32,524 nucleotides of DNA from Coriobacteriia bacterium. GTDB lineage: Bacteria > Actinomycetota > Coriobacteriia > Coriobacteriales > JAEZZM01. A program made the translations under genes and the position numbers. The stretch's first letter is position 1; every line of letters begins with the position of its first letter. Where the stretch lies: positions 1-32,524 of the forward strand of contig JAUNLE010000010.1 in assembly GCA_030532415.1 (NCBI GenBank), in the 5' to 3' direction. The notes below the pieces were generated by a model. It had not been told where the DNA came from, ran no database searches, and saw nothing but the letters and a program-made list of their open reading frames with translations. Below are positions 16,364-24,789 of this stretch, piece by piece.

Positions 16364-17285
16364 TTTCTATAAGCGGAGCGGCAACCTGCTTCTTTCTTGA
16401 CAAAACGCCAGGCATCCATATGCCTTCATCAGTAAAGCTAACCTTTAGTGCATCTTCAATAAATCCAAGCTCGCCTACCGCAAGAACTTGAGAGCCCTCT
16501 TCCAAAATATCGGTAATCAAAAGCACCATCGCGTCGCCCTTGTGCTCCTTAATAAAAGACTGCATAAGCGCACGAATATCAGGAATACGATCCATAAATG
16601 GAGCCTTATCAACGGTTTCAAATTGTCCTATATAAACAATCTTGTCGCCGATTTCGAATTTTTTGGTATCGCGATTAACAATGTCCTCATTCGTGAAATC
16701 TGCCGTACCACGCTGGTTAAAAACCCACTTACCAAATTCAATTGGATCTTCTCCAACGATTTCACCTAATTGCTTTGCAATTCGCTCATCAATTTTAGTT
16801 GCCGTTGGGCTTTTCAGCATAACGGTATCCGTCATAATTGCACTTAAAAGAGCAGCTGCATATGCTTTAGCAGGCTCAATCTCGTAGTGTTGAAAACGAG
16901 TTGCCACGATGGTTGAAGTTGATCCAACCGGCATATTCATAAATAAGATTGGATTTGGTGTTTGTACATCGGCAACACGGTGATGATCTAAGATTTCAAC
17001 AATTTCTGCGTGCTCAATACCATCAACCGTTTGTGAAAGCTCATTGTGATCAAGTAAGATGAGCTTCTGCTTTTCATCCTGTGCTTCGATTTTCTCAAGC
17101 TTTTGGGGTGCCTCTAAGCCAAACTTATCAAGCACCGCTTGAGTCTCGTTAGGAATAGAGCCAAGGGCACATGCGACATATTCATTCTTATCATCAATTT
17201 GATTTTTAAGCCACGCATAAGCAACCGCAGACATAATTGCATCATTGTCAGGATTCTTATGTCCTGTAATTAAAATCTTGCTCAT
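16353..17285 (-). CDS. ppaC: Manganese-dependent inorganic pyrophosphatase (family II, DHH)
   Basis: PpaC hydrolyses pyrophosphate to orthophosphate, pulling biosynthetic reactions forward. The 310-residue protein has the expected motifs: GHKNPDND (H9, D13, D15), LLDHNE (D79, H80) and EILDHHR (D100, H101, H102) for the metal cluster. The C-terminal DHHA2 domain ends with WMPGVLSRKKQVAAPL, which contains the SRKKQ substrate-binding loop. No CBS regulatory domains are present, so it is the short form. The ATG has AAAGG eight bases upstream. A TATAAT 33-38 bases upstream of the start could be its own promoter after pcrA. Confidence 0.96.
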   Translation of the reverse strand: MSKILITGHKNPDNDAIMSAVAYAWLKNQIDDKNEYVACALGSIPNETQAVLDKFGLEAPQKLEKIEAQDEKQKLILLDHNELSQTVDGIEHAEIVEILDHHRVADVQTPNPILFMNMPVGSTSTIVATRFQHYEIEPAKAYAAALLSAIMTDTVMLKSPTATKIDERIAKQLGEIVGEDPIEFGKWVFNQRGTADFTNEDIVNRDTKKFEIGDKIVYIGQFETVDKAPFMDRIPDIRALMQSFIKEHKGDAMVLLITDILEEGSQVLAVGELGFIEDALKVSFTDEGIWMPGVLSRKKQVAAPLIESAN

Positions 17286-17317
17286 AAAAGTACCTTTCTT
17301 ACTAAATGTAACGCGTG

Positions 17318-17323
17318 ATTATA
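17318..17323 (-). promoter_or_regulatory. Candidate -10 element (TATAAT) upstream of ppaC
   Basis: A perfect TATAAT on the minus strand lies in the 80-base gap between pcrA and ppaC, 32 bases before the ppaC ATG. The -35 region is poor, so this is a position-based call. Confidence 0.4.
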
Positions 17324-17365
17324 TTTATATTTCCCACTTGAAATGAGCTTACACAGCTTAGAGTC

Positions 17366-19726
17366 TTATTCATTTATTTTTACAATGGGAGCAAAACCCA
17401 GCATGAGTTTCTTCGTTTGGCCGGTTTTTTCAAAACGTACGCTTAAGGTATCTCCCTTAACTTCAAGCACGACACCTTTTCCGAAGGTTTTGTGAGAAAT
17501 TTTATCTCCCAGCTCATAGCTCGTGCTTACTGCTTGTTTCGAAGGTGCCTGACGCTTGCTACCCCCAGAAGAGCGTGTTTGAGCACCGTAGACCTTACCG
17601 CCATACATTTCACTTCCAACCCCTGAACCAAAGGTGCCGTGTCTGTCTCCACGCTTTTCCCAACCAGTTCCAGAAAACGAGCTCGAACCCGTACCGGTAA
17701 ACAGGAGGTCTTCTTCAGGAATTTCGCTTAAAAACCTCGATCGTGGATTTGACTGGCTTGAGCCGAATGCATGGCGCACCGTTGCATAACTTAGGTAGAG
17801 TTTGCTCATAGCACGAGTTATGGCAACATAGGCAAGTCTTCGTTCCTCTTCCATTTCAAGTGGATCATTTAAAGCTGACGAATGAGGGAAGATATAGTCT
17901 TCCATACCGGCTACAAATACTATTGGAAATTCGAGTCCTTTTGCTGCGTGCACCGTCATCATCGTCACGTATGATTCATTTCCCGACAAAGAATCAAGAT
18001 CACTTCTGAGCGCTAACCACTCAACGAAGTCTTCTAAACTTCCCTTTTGTGTTTGTATTGCTTCGTCTTGTTTAATCGCCTCAAGCGCACGCTCATCATC
18101 CTTATTGGCAAGATCAAACGCATCTTGCTCTTCTCGTTCTAAGGCAAGCTCCTCATATCTCATCTGAGTAAAATCTTCTACAACAGTTAAAAATTCCTTG
18201 ATGTTTTCAATGCGCGAGTCGGCCTCTTGCGTATGCTCAAGCTCAAGCGCTCCAATAAGATTAGAGGCGCTAATAATTTCATCGACAATATTGCGAAGTT
18301 CGCCATCAAGATGCCTTATGTGCTCAATAATATTCATAAAGTGCGCGAGCTTATTGCGCGTGTTTGTCTTGTACACCACATCATTTGCTACGGCCATTTG
18401 CACTGCAGAATAAAAAGAAACCCCGTCGTCGCTTGCATCCTTTTCAATCTTGCCGATGGTCGCATCTCCAATACCACGACGCGGCGTATTAATAATTCGC
18501 TTAATAGCCATATCATCTTCAGGATTGATTGCAGCCTTAAGATAAGAAATTACATCCCTAATTTCAGCGCGGTCGAAAAATCGTACCCCGCCAACAATTT
18601 TGTAGCTAACGCCCGCGCGCAAAAACATATCTTCTAAAACGCGCGACTGCGCATTTGTTCTATAAAACACCGCCATCTCGCGATACGATGAACCTTGCGC
18701 AAGTAAGCGCTCAATTTGAGAGGCAATCCACGAGCCCTCATCGCGCTCATCACTTGCTTGATATAAATGTATCTTTTCGCCCTCACCTAAATTGGTGTAC
18801 AGCTTTTTTTCTTTTCTGCTTACATTATTTGCAACAACTGCATTAGCCGCATTTAAAATATGAGAGGTAGAACGATAATTTTGCTCGAGCTTAATCGTTT
18901 GTGCCTTCGGATAATCCTCTTCAAAACCTAAAATATTGCTAATATCAGCACCGCGCCATGAATAAATGGATTGGTCGTCATCTCCAACAACCATAATGTT
19001 TTGATACTTAGCAGATAAAAGCTTGACGAGCGCATACTGCGCCTTGTTCGTATCCTGATATTCATCAACACTGATATAGGTAAAACGCTCTTGATAACTT
19101 TCTAAAACCGATTCATTATCGCGAAGCAGGTAGTAACTTTGCATGAGTAAATCATCAAAGTCCATAGCATTAGCTGCTTTAAGACGTGCTTGCAAGTGGG
19201 CATACACCAAAGATGCTGCCTTGGCAATGTCGGAGCTTCGTGCAAGCTCTTGTTCAAAGGCTTTTGGGCTCATCAAATTGTTTTTTGCTTGAGAAATCAT
19301 AGAGCGGATTGCGTTCATTGGATAACGTTTGGCGTCTAAATTCAACTGAGCCATGATTTCTTTGACGAGACGCTTTGAATCGGAATCATCGTAAATCGTA
19401 AAATTCGGCTTATAGCCCACCAGTTCTGCATCTGTCCTTAACATTCGCACGCACATTGCATGAAAGGTCATGACCCACATGCCACGCATAGAGCCCTGCA
19501 GCAAGGAAGCGAGTCGATCCTTCATTTCGCGCGCCGCTTTATTGGTGAATGTGATGGCCAGAATTTGCCACGGAGCAATGCCCTCGTTCAGGATAAGATT
19601 TGCAATTCGATAGGTTAAAACCCTTGTTTTGCCAGTTCCTGCACCCGCCAGGACCAAAAGCGGTCCCTCTGTTGTTTGAACGGCTAATTTTTGTTCTTTG
19701 TTTAAGGCACTAAAATCTAAACTCAT
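17366..19726 (-). CDS. pcrA: ATP-dependent DNA helicase PcrA/UvrD
   Basis: PcrA is a superfamily 1A 3'-5' DNA helicase for repair and for removing protein roadblocks. The 786-residue protein contains the Q-motif region LNKEQKLAV, Walker A AGAGTGKT (27-34), motif Ia ITFTNKAAREMKDR, motif II DEYQDTN, motif III GDDDQSIYSWRGA, motif IV QNYRS, motif V TVHAAKGLEFP and motif VI VAITRA. A Gly/Ser-rich linker (about residues 680-730) leads to the C-terminal Tudor-like domain (LGDKISHKTFGKGVVLEV), which in PcrA contacts RNA polymerase. The ATG has only a modest AGG about 11 bases upstream and lies 19 bases after the uppP stop, so it is probably cotranscribed. Confidence 0.96.
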   Translation of the reverse strand: MSLDFSALNKEQKLAVQTTEGPLLVLAGAGTGKTRVLTYRIANLILNEGIAPWQILAITFTNKAAREMKDRLASLLQGSMRGMWVMTFHAMCVRMLRTDAELVGYKPNFTIYDDSDSKRLVKEIMAQLNLDAKRYPMNAIRSMISQAKNNLMSPKAFEQELARSSDIAKAASLVYAHLQARLKAANAMDFDDLLMQSYYLLRDNESVLESYQERFTYISVDEYQDTNKAQYALVKLLSAKYQNIMVVGDDDQSIYSWRGADISNILGFEEDYPKAQTIKLEQNYRSTSHILNAANAVVANNVSRKEKKLYTNLGEGEKIHLYQASDERDEGSWIASQIERLLAQGSSYREMAVFYRTNAQSRVLEDMFLRAGVSYKIVGGVRFFDRAEIRDVISYLKAAINPEDDMAIKRIINTPRRGIGDATIGKIEKDASDDGVSFYSAVQMAVANDVVYKTNTRNKLAHFMNIIEHIRHLDGELRNIVDEIISASNLIGALELEHTQEADSRIENIKEFLTVVEDFTQMRYEELALEREEQDAFDLANKDDERALEAIKQDEAIQTQKGSLEDFVEWLALRSDLDSLSGNESYVTMMTVHAAKGLEFPIVFVAGMEDYIFPHSSALNDPLEMEEERRLAYVAITRAMSKLYLSYATVRHAFGSSQSNPRSRFLSEIPEEDLLFTGTGSSSFSGTGWEKRGDRHGTFGSGVGSEMYGGKVYGAQTRSSGGSKRQAPSKQAVSTSYELGDKISHKTFGKGVVLEVKGDTLSVRFEKTGQTKKLMLGFAPIVKINE

Positions 19727-19745
19727 GAATATTCAAACCTACATC

Positions 19746-20639
19746 TTATAGTAAATTTCCATTAGCTATAAAATACGCTATCACTAAGACACCTAAGATG
19801 ATTCGATAGATTCCAAAAGGTTTGAAGTCGTTCGTTTTAATAAATTTCAGCAAAAATTTGATTGAAAGAATTGAAACGAGCAGGGCCACGAACATACCTA
19901 GCCCCAAGATGAAAAGCTCTTGGCTACTAAAGGTATTTCCTTTTACAAAAAATTTGACAATTTTTAGAAGAGATGCACCAAACATCACAGGAATTGCCAT
20001 GAAAAATGAGAATTCGGTTGCAGTTGTACGACTTGTCCCTAAAATAAGACCACCCAAAATGGTCGAACCCGAGCGAGACGTTCCAGGAACTAAAGAGAGC
20101 ACTTGGAAAAATCCAATTCCTAAAGCTTTTGGATATGAGATGTCTAAAAGTGCATCATCTTCATCAAGAGCTTCTTCTGATCGGGCAAAATGCGCGCCTT
20201 TTGCAGTTTGTTTTGAACTATCCCGCTCTCGCATGACTTCAACTACGATAAAAGCAATTCCATAGACGATTAAAGCTGCAGCAACGACTGAGGGATTATA
20301 AAGATGCTCTTCCATCCAGTCATTTAAGAGCAGGCCTAAAATAGCAGCAGGGAGCACGCCAACGAAAATTTTGCCCCAAATAGTCCACGTTTCCTTCTTC
20401 TCATATGCCGACTTAGAGGAAGAAAATGGATTTAATTTCGCAAAATAAAGGATGACAACAGCTAAGATGGCACCAAGCTGAATCACCACTAAAAACATAT
20501 TCCAGAAATCTTCGCTCACCTGAAGCTTAATAAATTCATCGAGCAAAATCATGTGACCTGTTGAAGAAATGGGGAGCCATTCGGTCAGACCTTCAACAAC
20601 ACCGATAAGAATAATTTTAAGTATCTCAATAATATCCAC
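19746..20639 (-). CDS. uppP: Undecaprenyl-diphosphatase UppP (BacA)
   Basis: UppP dephosphorylates undecaprenyl diphosphate so that the lipid carrier can be reused in peptidoglycan synthesis; it is a polytopic membrane protein. The 297-residue protein has both catalytic motifs: EGLTEWLPISSTGH (residues 16-29) and VPGTSRSGSTILGG. A hydrophilic loop of about 40 residues rich in E, D and K lies between the helices before the second motif, longer than in E. coli. The start is GTG with AGG nine bases upstream, nine bases after the EamA transporter stop. Confidence 0.95.
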   Translation of the reverse strand: MDIIEILKIILIGVVEGLTEWLPISSTGHMILLDEFIKLQVSEDFWNMFLVVIQLGAILAVVILYFAKLNPFSSSKSAYEKKETWTIWGKIFVGVLPAAILGLLLNDWMEEHLYNPSVVAAALIVYGIAFIVVEVMRERDSSKQTAKGAHFARSEEALDEDDALLDISYPKALGIGFFQVLSLVPGTSRSGSTILGGLILGTSRTTATEFSFFMAIPVMFGASLLKIVKFFVKGNTFSSQELFILGLGMFVALLVSILSIKFLLKFIKTNDFKPFGIYRIILGVLVIAYFIANGNLL

Positions 20640-20648
20640 GCAAATAAC

Positions 20649-21584
20649 CTATATTTCTGCTGCGCTTACGTGCGCCTTCTTTTTAGATGAGTACGACGAG
20701 ATGAGTAAGCCTAAGGTTAGAACAATAATGCCTAAAATGGCCGCAAGAGATAAGTTTTCTTTAAAAACAACAAAGGAAGTAAACGCCGATACTACCGGCA
20801 TAAGATAAAGATAGTAATTTACTTTCACTTCTCCAAGCGTGCCCATCGCAGAATTCCAAATAACATAGGAAAGCGCCGATCCGCAAAGCGAGAGGTATAA
20901 GAGGTTTAAATAGATGGTCGGGTTAGGTTTAAAAAGCCAGCTAAAGTCTGCGTGCATCAAAGGCATAATGCAAAGTGCGCTTACAATACCCCAAAAAAAG
21001 ATGCGTTTCGTTATGATTATTGCATCAATTTCACTGTCTTGCGTACGTAGTGCTTCCTGTTTTCTTATTCGCGGCATCATAAGCGTATAAACGACCCATG
21101 AAAGTGCACCGAGTGCAGCCAACATATCTCCATACAAAGATCCTTGTATTTGCCCCAAATCACCATTGGTGCTTACTAAAACTAAACCAACGAGCACCAA
21201 GGCAGAACCAAGAAAAAACTGTGGCTTAAGTTTTTGTTTAAACACAAGCCAAAAGAGCAAAGCAGTCACCATAGGCGCAATTTCTACAATAACGTTAACA
21301 TTTGCTATTTTGGTATATTTGAGTGCGTTGTTTTCAAAGAGGAAATAGATGGTTGTTCCAAATATACCTGCGATAATGAAGGGAATTTCTTGTTTCATTC
21401 CCCTGAACGGTATTCCGCGCGGACGAAACATCGTCAAGAAAAACCAGGCCAAAATAAAGCGCGACAGTAAAATCTCATATGCTGAAAGGCCGGCGTTAAG
21501 CAGGACACGGGAATTAATGAAGGTCACACCCCAAATAGTAACCGTAATCAAGGCAAATATATGAGCCTTTATAAGCTGTTTCAT
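20649..21584 (-). CDS. EamA-family (DMT superfamily) transporter
   Basis: This is an inner-membrane exporter-type protein of 311 residues with about ten hydrophobic segments arranged as two EamA repeats. The first repeat begins at TIWGVTFINSRVLL and the second near the GALSWVVYTLMMPR segment. The family exports metabolites such as amino acids or nucleosides, and substrate cannot be assigned. The C-terminus is short and basic (SSYSSKKKAHVSAAEI). The ATG has AAAGGA about eight bases upstream. It heads the minus-strand run leading into uppP and pcrA, and is divergent from thyX across about 170 bases in which I see no strong element. Confidence 0.88.
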   Translation of the reverse strand: MKQLIKAHIFALITVTIWGVTFINSRVLLNAGLSAYEILLSRFILAWFFLTMFRPRGIPFRGMKQEIPFIIAGIFGTTIYFLFENNALKYTKIANVNVIVEIAPMVTALLFWLVFKQKLKPQFFLGSALVLVGLVLVSTNGDLGQIQGSLYGDMLAALGALSWVVYTLMMPRIRKQEALRTQDSEIDAIIITKRIFFWGIVSALCIMPLMHADFSWLFKPNPTIYLNLLYLSLCGSALSYVIWNSAMGTLGEVKVNYYLYLMPVVSAFTSFVVFKENLSLAAILGIIVLTLGLLISSYSSKKKAHVSAAEI

Positions 21585-21754
21585 GCGCTATGTCCTTTTT
21601 CTTTTGGATTCATTAAGGAGTTCAAAAAATTGTACTCAATTTTAATCGAGTTCATCAAGCCTTTTGCCAACATACCACTATACTAATAAGAAGTGCTTGT
21701 TCGCGTAAGGCAAGGCTTAAAGAACCGGTATGAGAATCACGTTGAGGAGTAGCT

Positions 21755-22681
21755 ATGTACAATTTGAAAACTTCTGCAAAAATCGTAATGGATTCCCTGA
21801 TAGACGGATTGCGTGTTACCACATTTGAGGTAAGCTTTCCTCGATTTATTTTACCCGAGCTCAACACTCATCGTGTTTTTTCAAGAAATTCTGCATCGTC
21901 ACGCGCACGATCTATTAAGCGAACGTTTGCTGAAGTGATGGAGTCGCCTTTCTACCCACATCCGTTTACCAAAAACCAAAAGGGTATGTCTGGTCAATTT
22001 GTAGATGATGAACTTCAAGAAGAAGCGCAACAATACTGGCTGCAAGCTCGAGACTCTGCTGTTTTGTCAGCCTTAGACCTCTTGGTGGGACAGGCAAAAC
22101 GCAAAGAGCTTATTGGGGATAAGGTTGAAGACTACGAAAGCGTTATCCAAGCATACTCCATGCATGAGGATAGTCCTTCAATTCACAAACAACACCTCAA
22201 TCGCTTGCTCGAGCCTTTTATGTATCACACCGCAATTATCACAGCAAGCATGTGGGATAACTTCTTCAAGCTCAGAATTGCAGATGACGCCCAGCCCGAG
22301 ATTCATGAGCTTGCAATTCTTATGAAGGAAGCCTTTGATGCATCAAAACCAGTCGAGCGCGACTGGCATCTTCCTTATATGGACTACGACGAAGTTAGTA
22401 TGTGGGATATCAAGCGTTCAGCCGCTTCATGTGCAAGCGTGTCGTATAAGTCTCCAAGCGAGATAAATGATGCTGCTGTCGAAAGAATATTTACGAGCAT
22501 GTTCGAGGAATTTCATATGTCTCCTTTCGAACACCAGGCGCTTAGCCCAAACAAGCTTGATGAACTTTTAGAAATAATGGATTGGAAGCTTGCAGATAAG
22601 CCCGAGAACTTAGACCTTCACGGCAATTTATCAAAGGGTATAGTTCAATTGAGAAAAGTTATGGAACATTTAGAAAAGTAG
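21755..22681 (+). CDS. thyX: ThyX-family flavin-dependent thymidylate synthase, phage-type with permuted motif order
   Basis: ThyX methylates dUMP to dTMP using methylene-tetrahydrofolate and reduced FAD. This 308-residue protein belongs to a divergent branch also seen in phages. The RHR-like motif reads THRVFSRNSASSR (T38, H39, R40; S48 aligns with the active-site serine), so the first arginine of RHR is threonine. NRLLEPFMYHT and DNFFKLRIADDAQPEIHEL follow, as in the C-terminal half of classical ThyX. The SCASVSY and MSPFEHQA (residues 255-262) motifs, which are N-terminal in classical ThyX, come last. The order is thus circularly permuted. The ATG has GAGGAG six bases upstream. It is coupled to the LOG-family gene six bases downstream. 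Activity is probable but unproven. Confidence 0.85.
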   Translation: MYNLKTSAKIVMDSLIDGLRVTTFEVSFPRFILPELNTHRVFSRNSASSRARSIKRTFAEVMESPFYPHPFTKNQKGMSGQFVDDELQEEAQQYWLQARDSAVLSALDLLVGQAKRKELIGDKVEDYESVIQAYSMHEDSPSIHKQHLNRLLEPFMYHTAIITASMWDNFFKLRIADDAQPEIHELAILMKEAFDASKPVERDWHLPYMDYDEVSMWDIKRSAASCASVSYKSPSEINDAAVERIFTSMFEEFHMSPFEHQALSPNKLDELLEIMDWKLADKPENLDLHGNLSKGIVQLRKVMEHLEK

Positions 22682-22687
22682 GTATCG

Positions 22688-23269
22688 ATGATTTTTTGCG
22701 TCTTTGGTGGATCAAATCCAGGCACAAATCCAAATTTTGTGAGCGAAAGCGCTAGATTTGTAAAAGCTATAGCAGAAGCTGGTCACTCATTTACCTATGG
22801 TGGCGGCTCAACTGGCATTATGGGAATCGCAGCACAAACGGCGCTTGAAGCAAACGCTCATGTTACCGGCATAATCCCCCAGTTTTTAATGTCTATTGAA
22901 AATGTCCAAGAGGGATTAAGCGAACTTATAATTACCGATGATTTGCCTGAAAGACAAGACTTGATGATGAAGGCTGCCGATGTAATCCTTACCCTCCCTG
23001 GAGGCACGGGGACTATGGAGGAATTCTTTGTAGCTCTCTCACAAGCCCAGCTCGGTCGCAGGATGAAGCCTTTAGTCGTTGTTAATGTTGATGGATTTTA
23101 CGATCCACTCAAGGCGCTTATTGATAATTTAATTGACGCAGATTTCGCTCCAAAAGAAGATGAAACGCTTGTAAGATTCGTTTCAGAACCCGAGGAGATG
23201 TTTGAGTTTCTCGAAAATTATTCACCCTTACTCGGGGAAAAATTTAGAAACGATGAAATTTTCTCTTAA
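22688..23269 (+). CDS. LOG-family nucleoside 5'-monophosphate phosphoribohydrolase
   Basis: This is a Rossmann-like protein of 193 residues. LOG-family enzymes remove ribose 5-phosphate from nucleoside 5'-monophosphates. Family motifs are visible: the start VFGGSNPG, the YGGGSTGIMG loop (37-46), R89 in ERQDLM and the signature PGGTGTMEE (104-112). Many bacterial members act on AMP or other nucleotides rather than cytokinins. It begins six bases after the thyX stop with AGG six bases upstream, so the two genes are probably cotranscribed. That suggests nucleotide salvage or clean-up, an inference. Its 3' end overlaps the convergent cbiK gene by 26 bases. Confidence 0.9.
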   Translation: MIFCVFGGSNPGTNPNFVSESARFVKAIAEAGHSFTYGGGSTGIMGIAAQTALEANAHVTGIIPQFLMSIENVQEGLSELIITDDLPERQDLMMKAADVILTLPGGTGTMEEFFVALSQAQLGRRMKPLVVVNVDGFYDPLKALIDNLIDADFAPKEDETLVRFVSEPEEMFEFLENYSPLLGEKFRNDEIFS

Positions 23270-24041
23270 TATGGTCTCTATAGAGCTCTCTAATTTCAGG
23301 GAGCTCTCCCATTCCTTGTAGCATTCCTTCTATCTCATATCCCAAAGCTTCAAGCTGGCTTCTCCACGATTTTTCAAGTGACGAATCATTCATATCGTTG
23401 TGCGCATGTTCGCCTGCAACGAAAAGCAAGGGTGCAAGGTAAATTTTCTTTATCGCGCCCTCTTTTTCCTCATAAGCTTTCAGCATACCTAAGGCATCAC
23501 TAAAGGCAGGGTATCCTTCAACTGTTCCTAAAAAGATATTTGGGTACGAGCGCAGAAACTCAAACGCAAGTGCAGGATAGGCTGCATTCATCCCATGTTC
23601 TGATCCATGCCCCATAAGGAAAAGAGCCTCACCTGTTTTAAGCGGGTACGCTTTTGCCATAATATTTGCCACACTTTGATAGTCTTCTGGCTTATCTAAC
23701 AAGGGACTTCCCAAACTTAAGACTTCAAAGTCATCGGCATAGTCTTGGAGATAAGAAATTATCTTGTGATATTCTTCGCCAGCTATCAAATGAGTAGGCT
23801 GCAAGAACACGCGCTTGATTCCCTGTTTTTTCAAGTAATCAAGGGCTTCAGGCACATTGAATACACGCTCGCCTTTTTTATCAAGAATTGAACGAATTAT
23901 CTCGGACGTATAGGCAAGCACAATTGTTTGATCGTTAAATTCTTCTTTCAGTTCACTAAACAAAAGATCGATGGACTTTTCTCTTGTTTTAGACTCACTA
24001 ACCCCAAAGCTCACTAAAACGATTGCTTGATAATTCCTCAT
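23244..24041 (-). CDS. cbiK: Sirohydrochlorin cobaltochelatase CbiK (anaerobic type)
   Basis: CbiK inserts cobalt into sirohydrochlorin in anaerobic cobalamin synthesis; some members insert iron to make siroheme. The 265-residue protein has the class II chelatase layout with two half-domains. It starts IVLVSFGVSE; the N-terminal metal-site neighbourhood is QPTHLIAGEEY; the catalytic histidine is H145 in LMGHGSEHG; a second ligand is H212 in VAGEHAHNDM, with E175 between. The ATG is preceded by AGAGAG. No other cobalamin or siroheme genes are adjacent, so the metal cannot be decided from context. It is convergent and overlapping with the LOG gene, and no terminator with a U-tract is seen between them. 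Confidence 0.92.
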   Translation of the reverse strand: MRNYQAIVLVSFGVSESKTREKSIDLLFSELKEEFNDQTIVLAYTSEIIRSILDKKGERVFNVPEALDYLKKQGIKRVFLQPTHLIAGEEYHKIISYLQDYADDFEVLSLGSPLLDKPEDYQSVANIMAKAYPLKTGEALFLMGHGSEHGMNAAYPALAFEFLRSYPNIFLGTVEGYPAFSDALGMLKAYEEKEGAIKKIYLAPLLFVAGEHAHNDMNDSSLEKSWRSQLEALGYEIEGMLQGMGELPEIRELYRDHIKRKFHRF

Positions 24042-24177
24042 ACACTCTCTTTTCTCATTCAGAATTAAGAGTGTAGTCTATTTTTAAGAAACGCAAGACA
24101 ACAATTCATTTTTAATCAAAGTCTCCGTAAGACAATGGTAGAATTCCTAACAACACATAAGGAAACTGGGGTGAAGC

Positions 24178-24789
24178 ATGGATATCTTAGAGAAACTACC
24201 TGAATCAAATGAAAACCGCCTTAGGGCTCCCCTTGATAAGGCCGAAGCAGAAGCGCTGCTAAACGAGCACAATAAAGAGCCTTTCCACCTTGAGCACGCT
24301 CAAACTGTTGCAGCGGTTATGAGATGGTACGCCTTCGATCTTGGTTACGGTGAAGAAGCAGATTTTTGGGAGCAAGTTGGCTTTTTACACGACTTAGATT
24401 ATGAGGAGTATCCCGAAGAGCACACGATTAAAGTTCAAGAAATGCTTGCTCCTTATGAGGTGCCCGAGCTTTTGCGCGCCATTGTTTCACATAGCTTTGG
24501 CATGTGTCAAAACGAGGTTGAGCCTATCCATGAAATGGAGAAAGTTCTGTTTGCTGCCGATGAACTTACCGGCCTTATTGGTGCAGCCATCTTAATGAGA
24601 CCTTCAAAATCAACGCTCGATTTTGAAGTAAAGTCACTTAAGAAAAAGTTTAAAGATAAGAAGTTTGCTGCCGGAGTATCTCGCGATGCCATTCGAGAAG
24701 GAGCAGAGCGCCTTGGCTGGGAACTCGATGAATTATTCGACAAAACCATTCAAGCAATGCAAGCTCGCGAAAGGTCACTTTCAGCTTAA
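24178..24789 (+). CDS. HD-domain metal-dependent hydrolase of unknown substrate
   Basis: This is a 203-residue cytoplasmic protein. The HD metal-binding pattern is complete: H40 (HLEHAQTV), H71-D72 (FLHDLDYEEYPEEH), H105 (IVSHSF) and D128 (FAADELTGLI). This short, single-domain form resembles the hydrolase family usually annotated simply as HD domain-containing protein. The C-terminal half (after residue 140) is basic and helical. A purine-rich GGGGTGAAG lies just before the ATG. Its end overlaps the convergent methyltransferase gene by four bases. Nucleotide phosphatase activity is the usual guess for the family, but substrate is unknown. Confidence 0.88.
   Translation: MDILEKLPESNENRLRAPLDKAEAEALLNEHNKEPFHLEHAQTVAAVMRWYAFDLGYGEEADFWEQVGFLHDLDYEEYPEEHTIKVQEMLAPYEVPELLRAIVSHSFGMCQNEVEPIHEMEKVLFAADELTGLIGAAILMRPSKSTLDFEVKSLKKKFKDKKFAAGVSRDAIREGAERLGWELDELFDKTIQAMQARERSLSA

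Noticed and set aside
19822-20265. 147-codon open frame on the plus strand opposite uppP
   Set aside because: It is antisense to a well-supported membrane enzyme, has no ribosome-binding site or recognisable domain, and its Ser/Lys-rich translation is what the opposite strand of such a gene gives.
21755-22681. Prophage remnant suggested by the phage-type ThyX
   Set aside because: No integrase, structural, lysis or attachment-site features flank it, and the neighbouring genes are ordinary chromosomal functions with similar composition.
23282-23308. Hairpin AGAGCTCT / GGAGCTCT at the convergent LOG-cbiK end
   Set aside because: It has a good stem but no following T-run on either strand and lies inside the cbiK coding sequence, so I do not call it a terminator.
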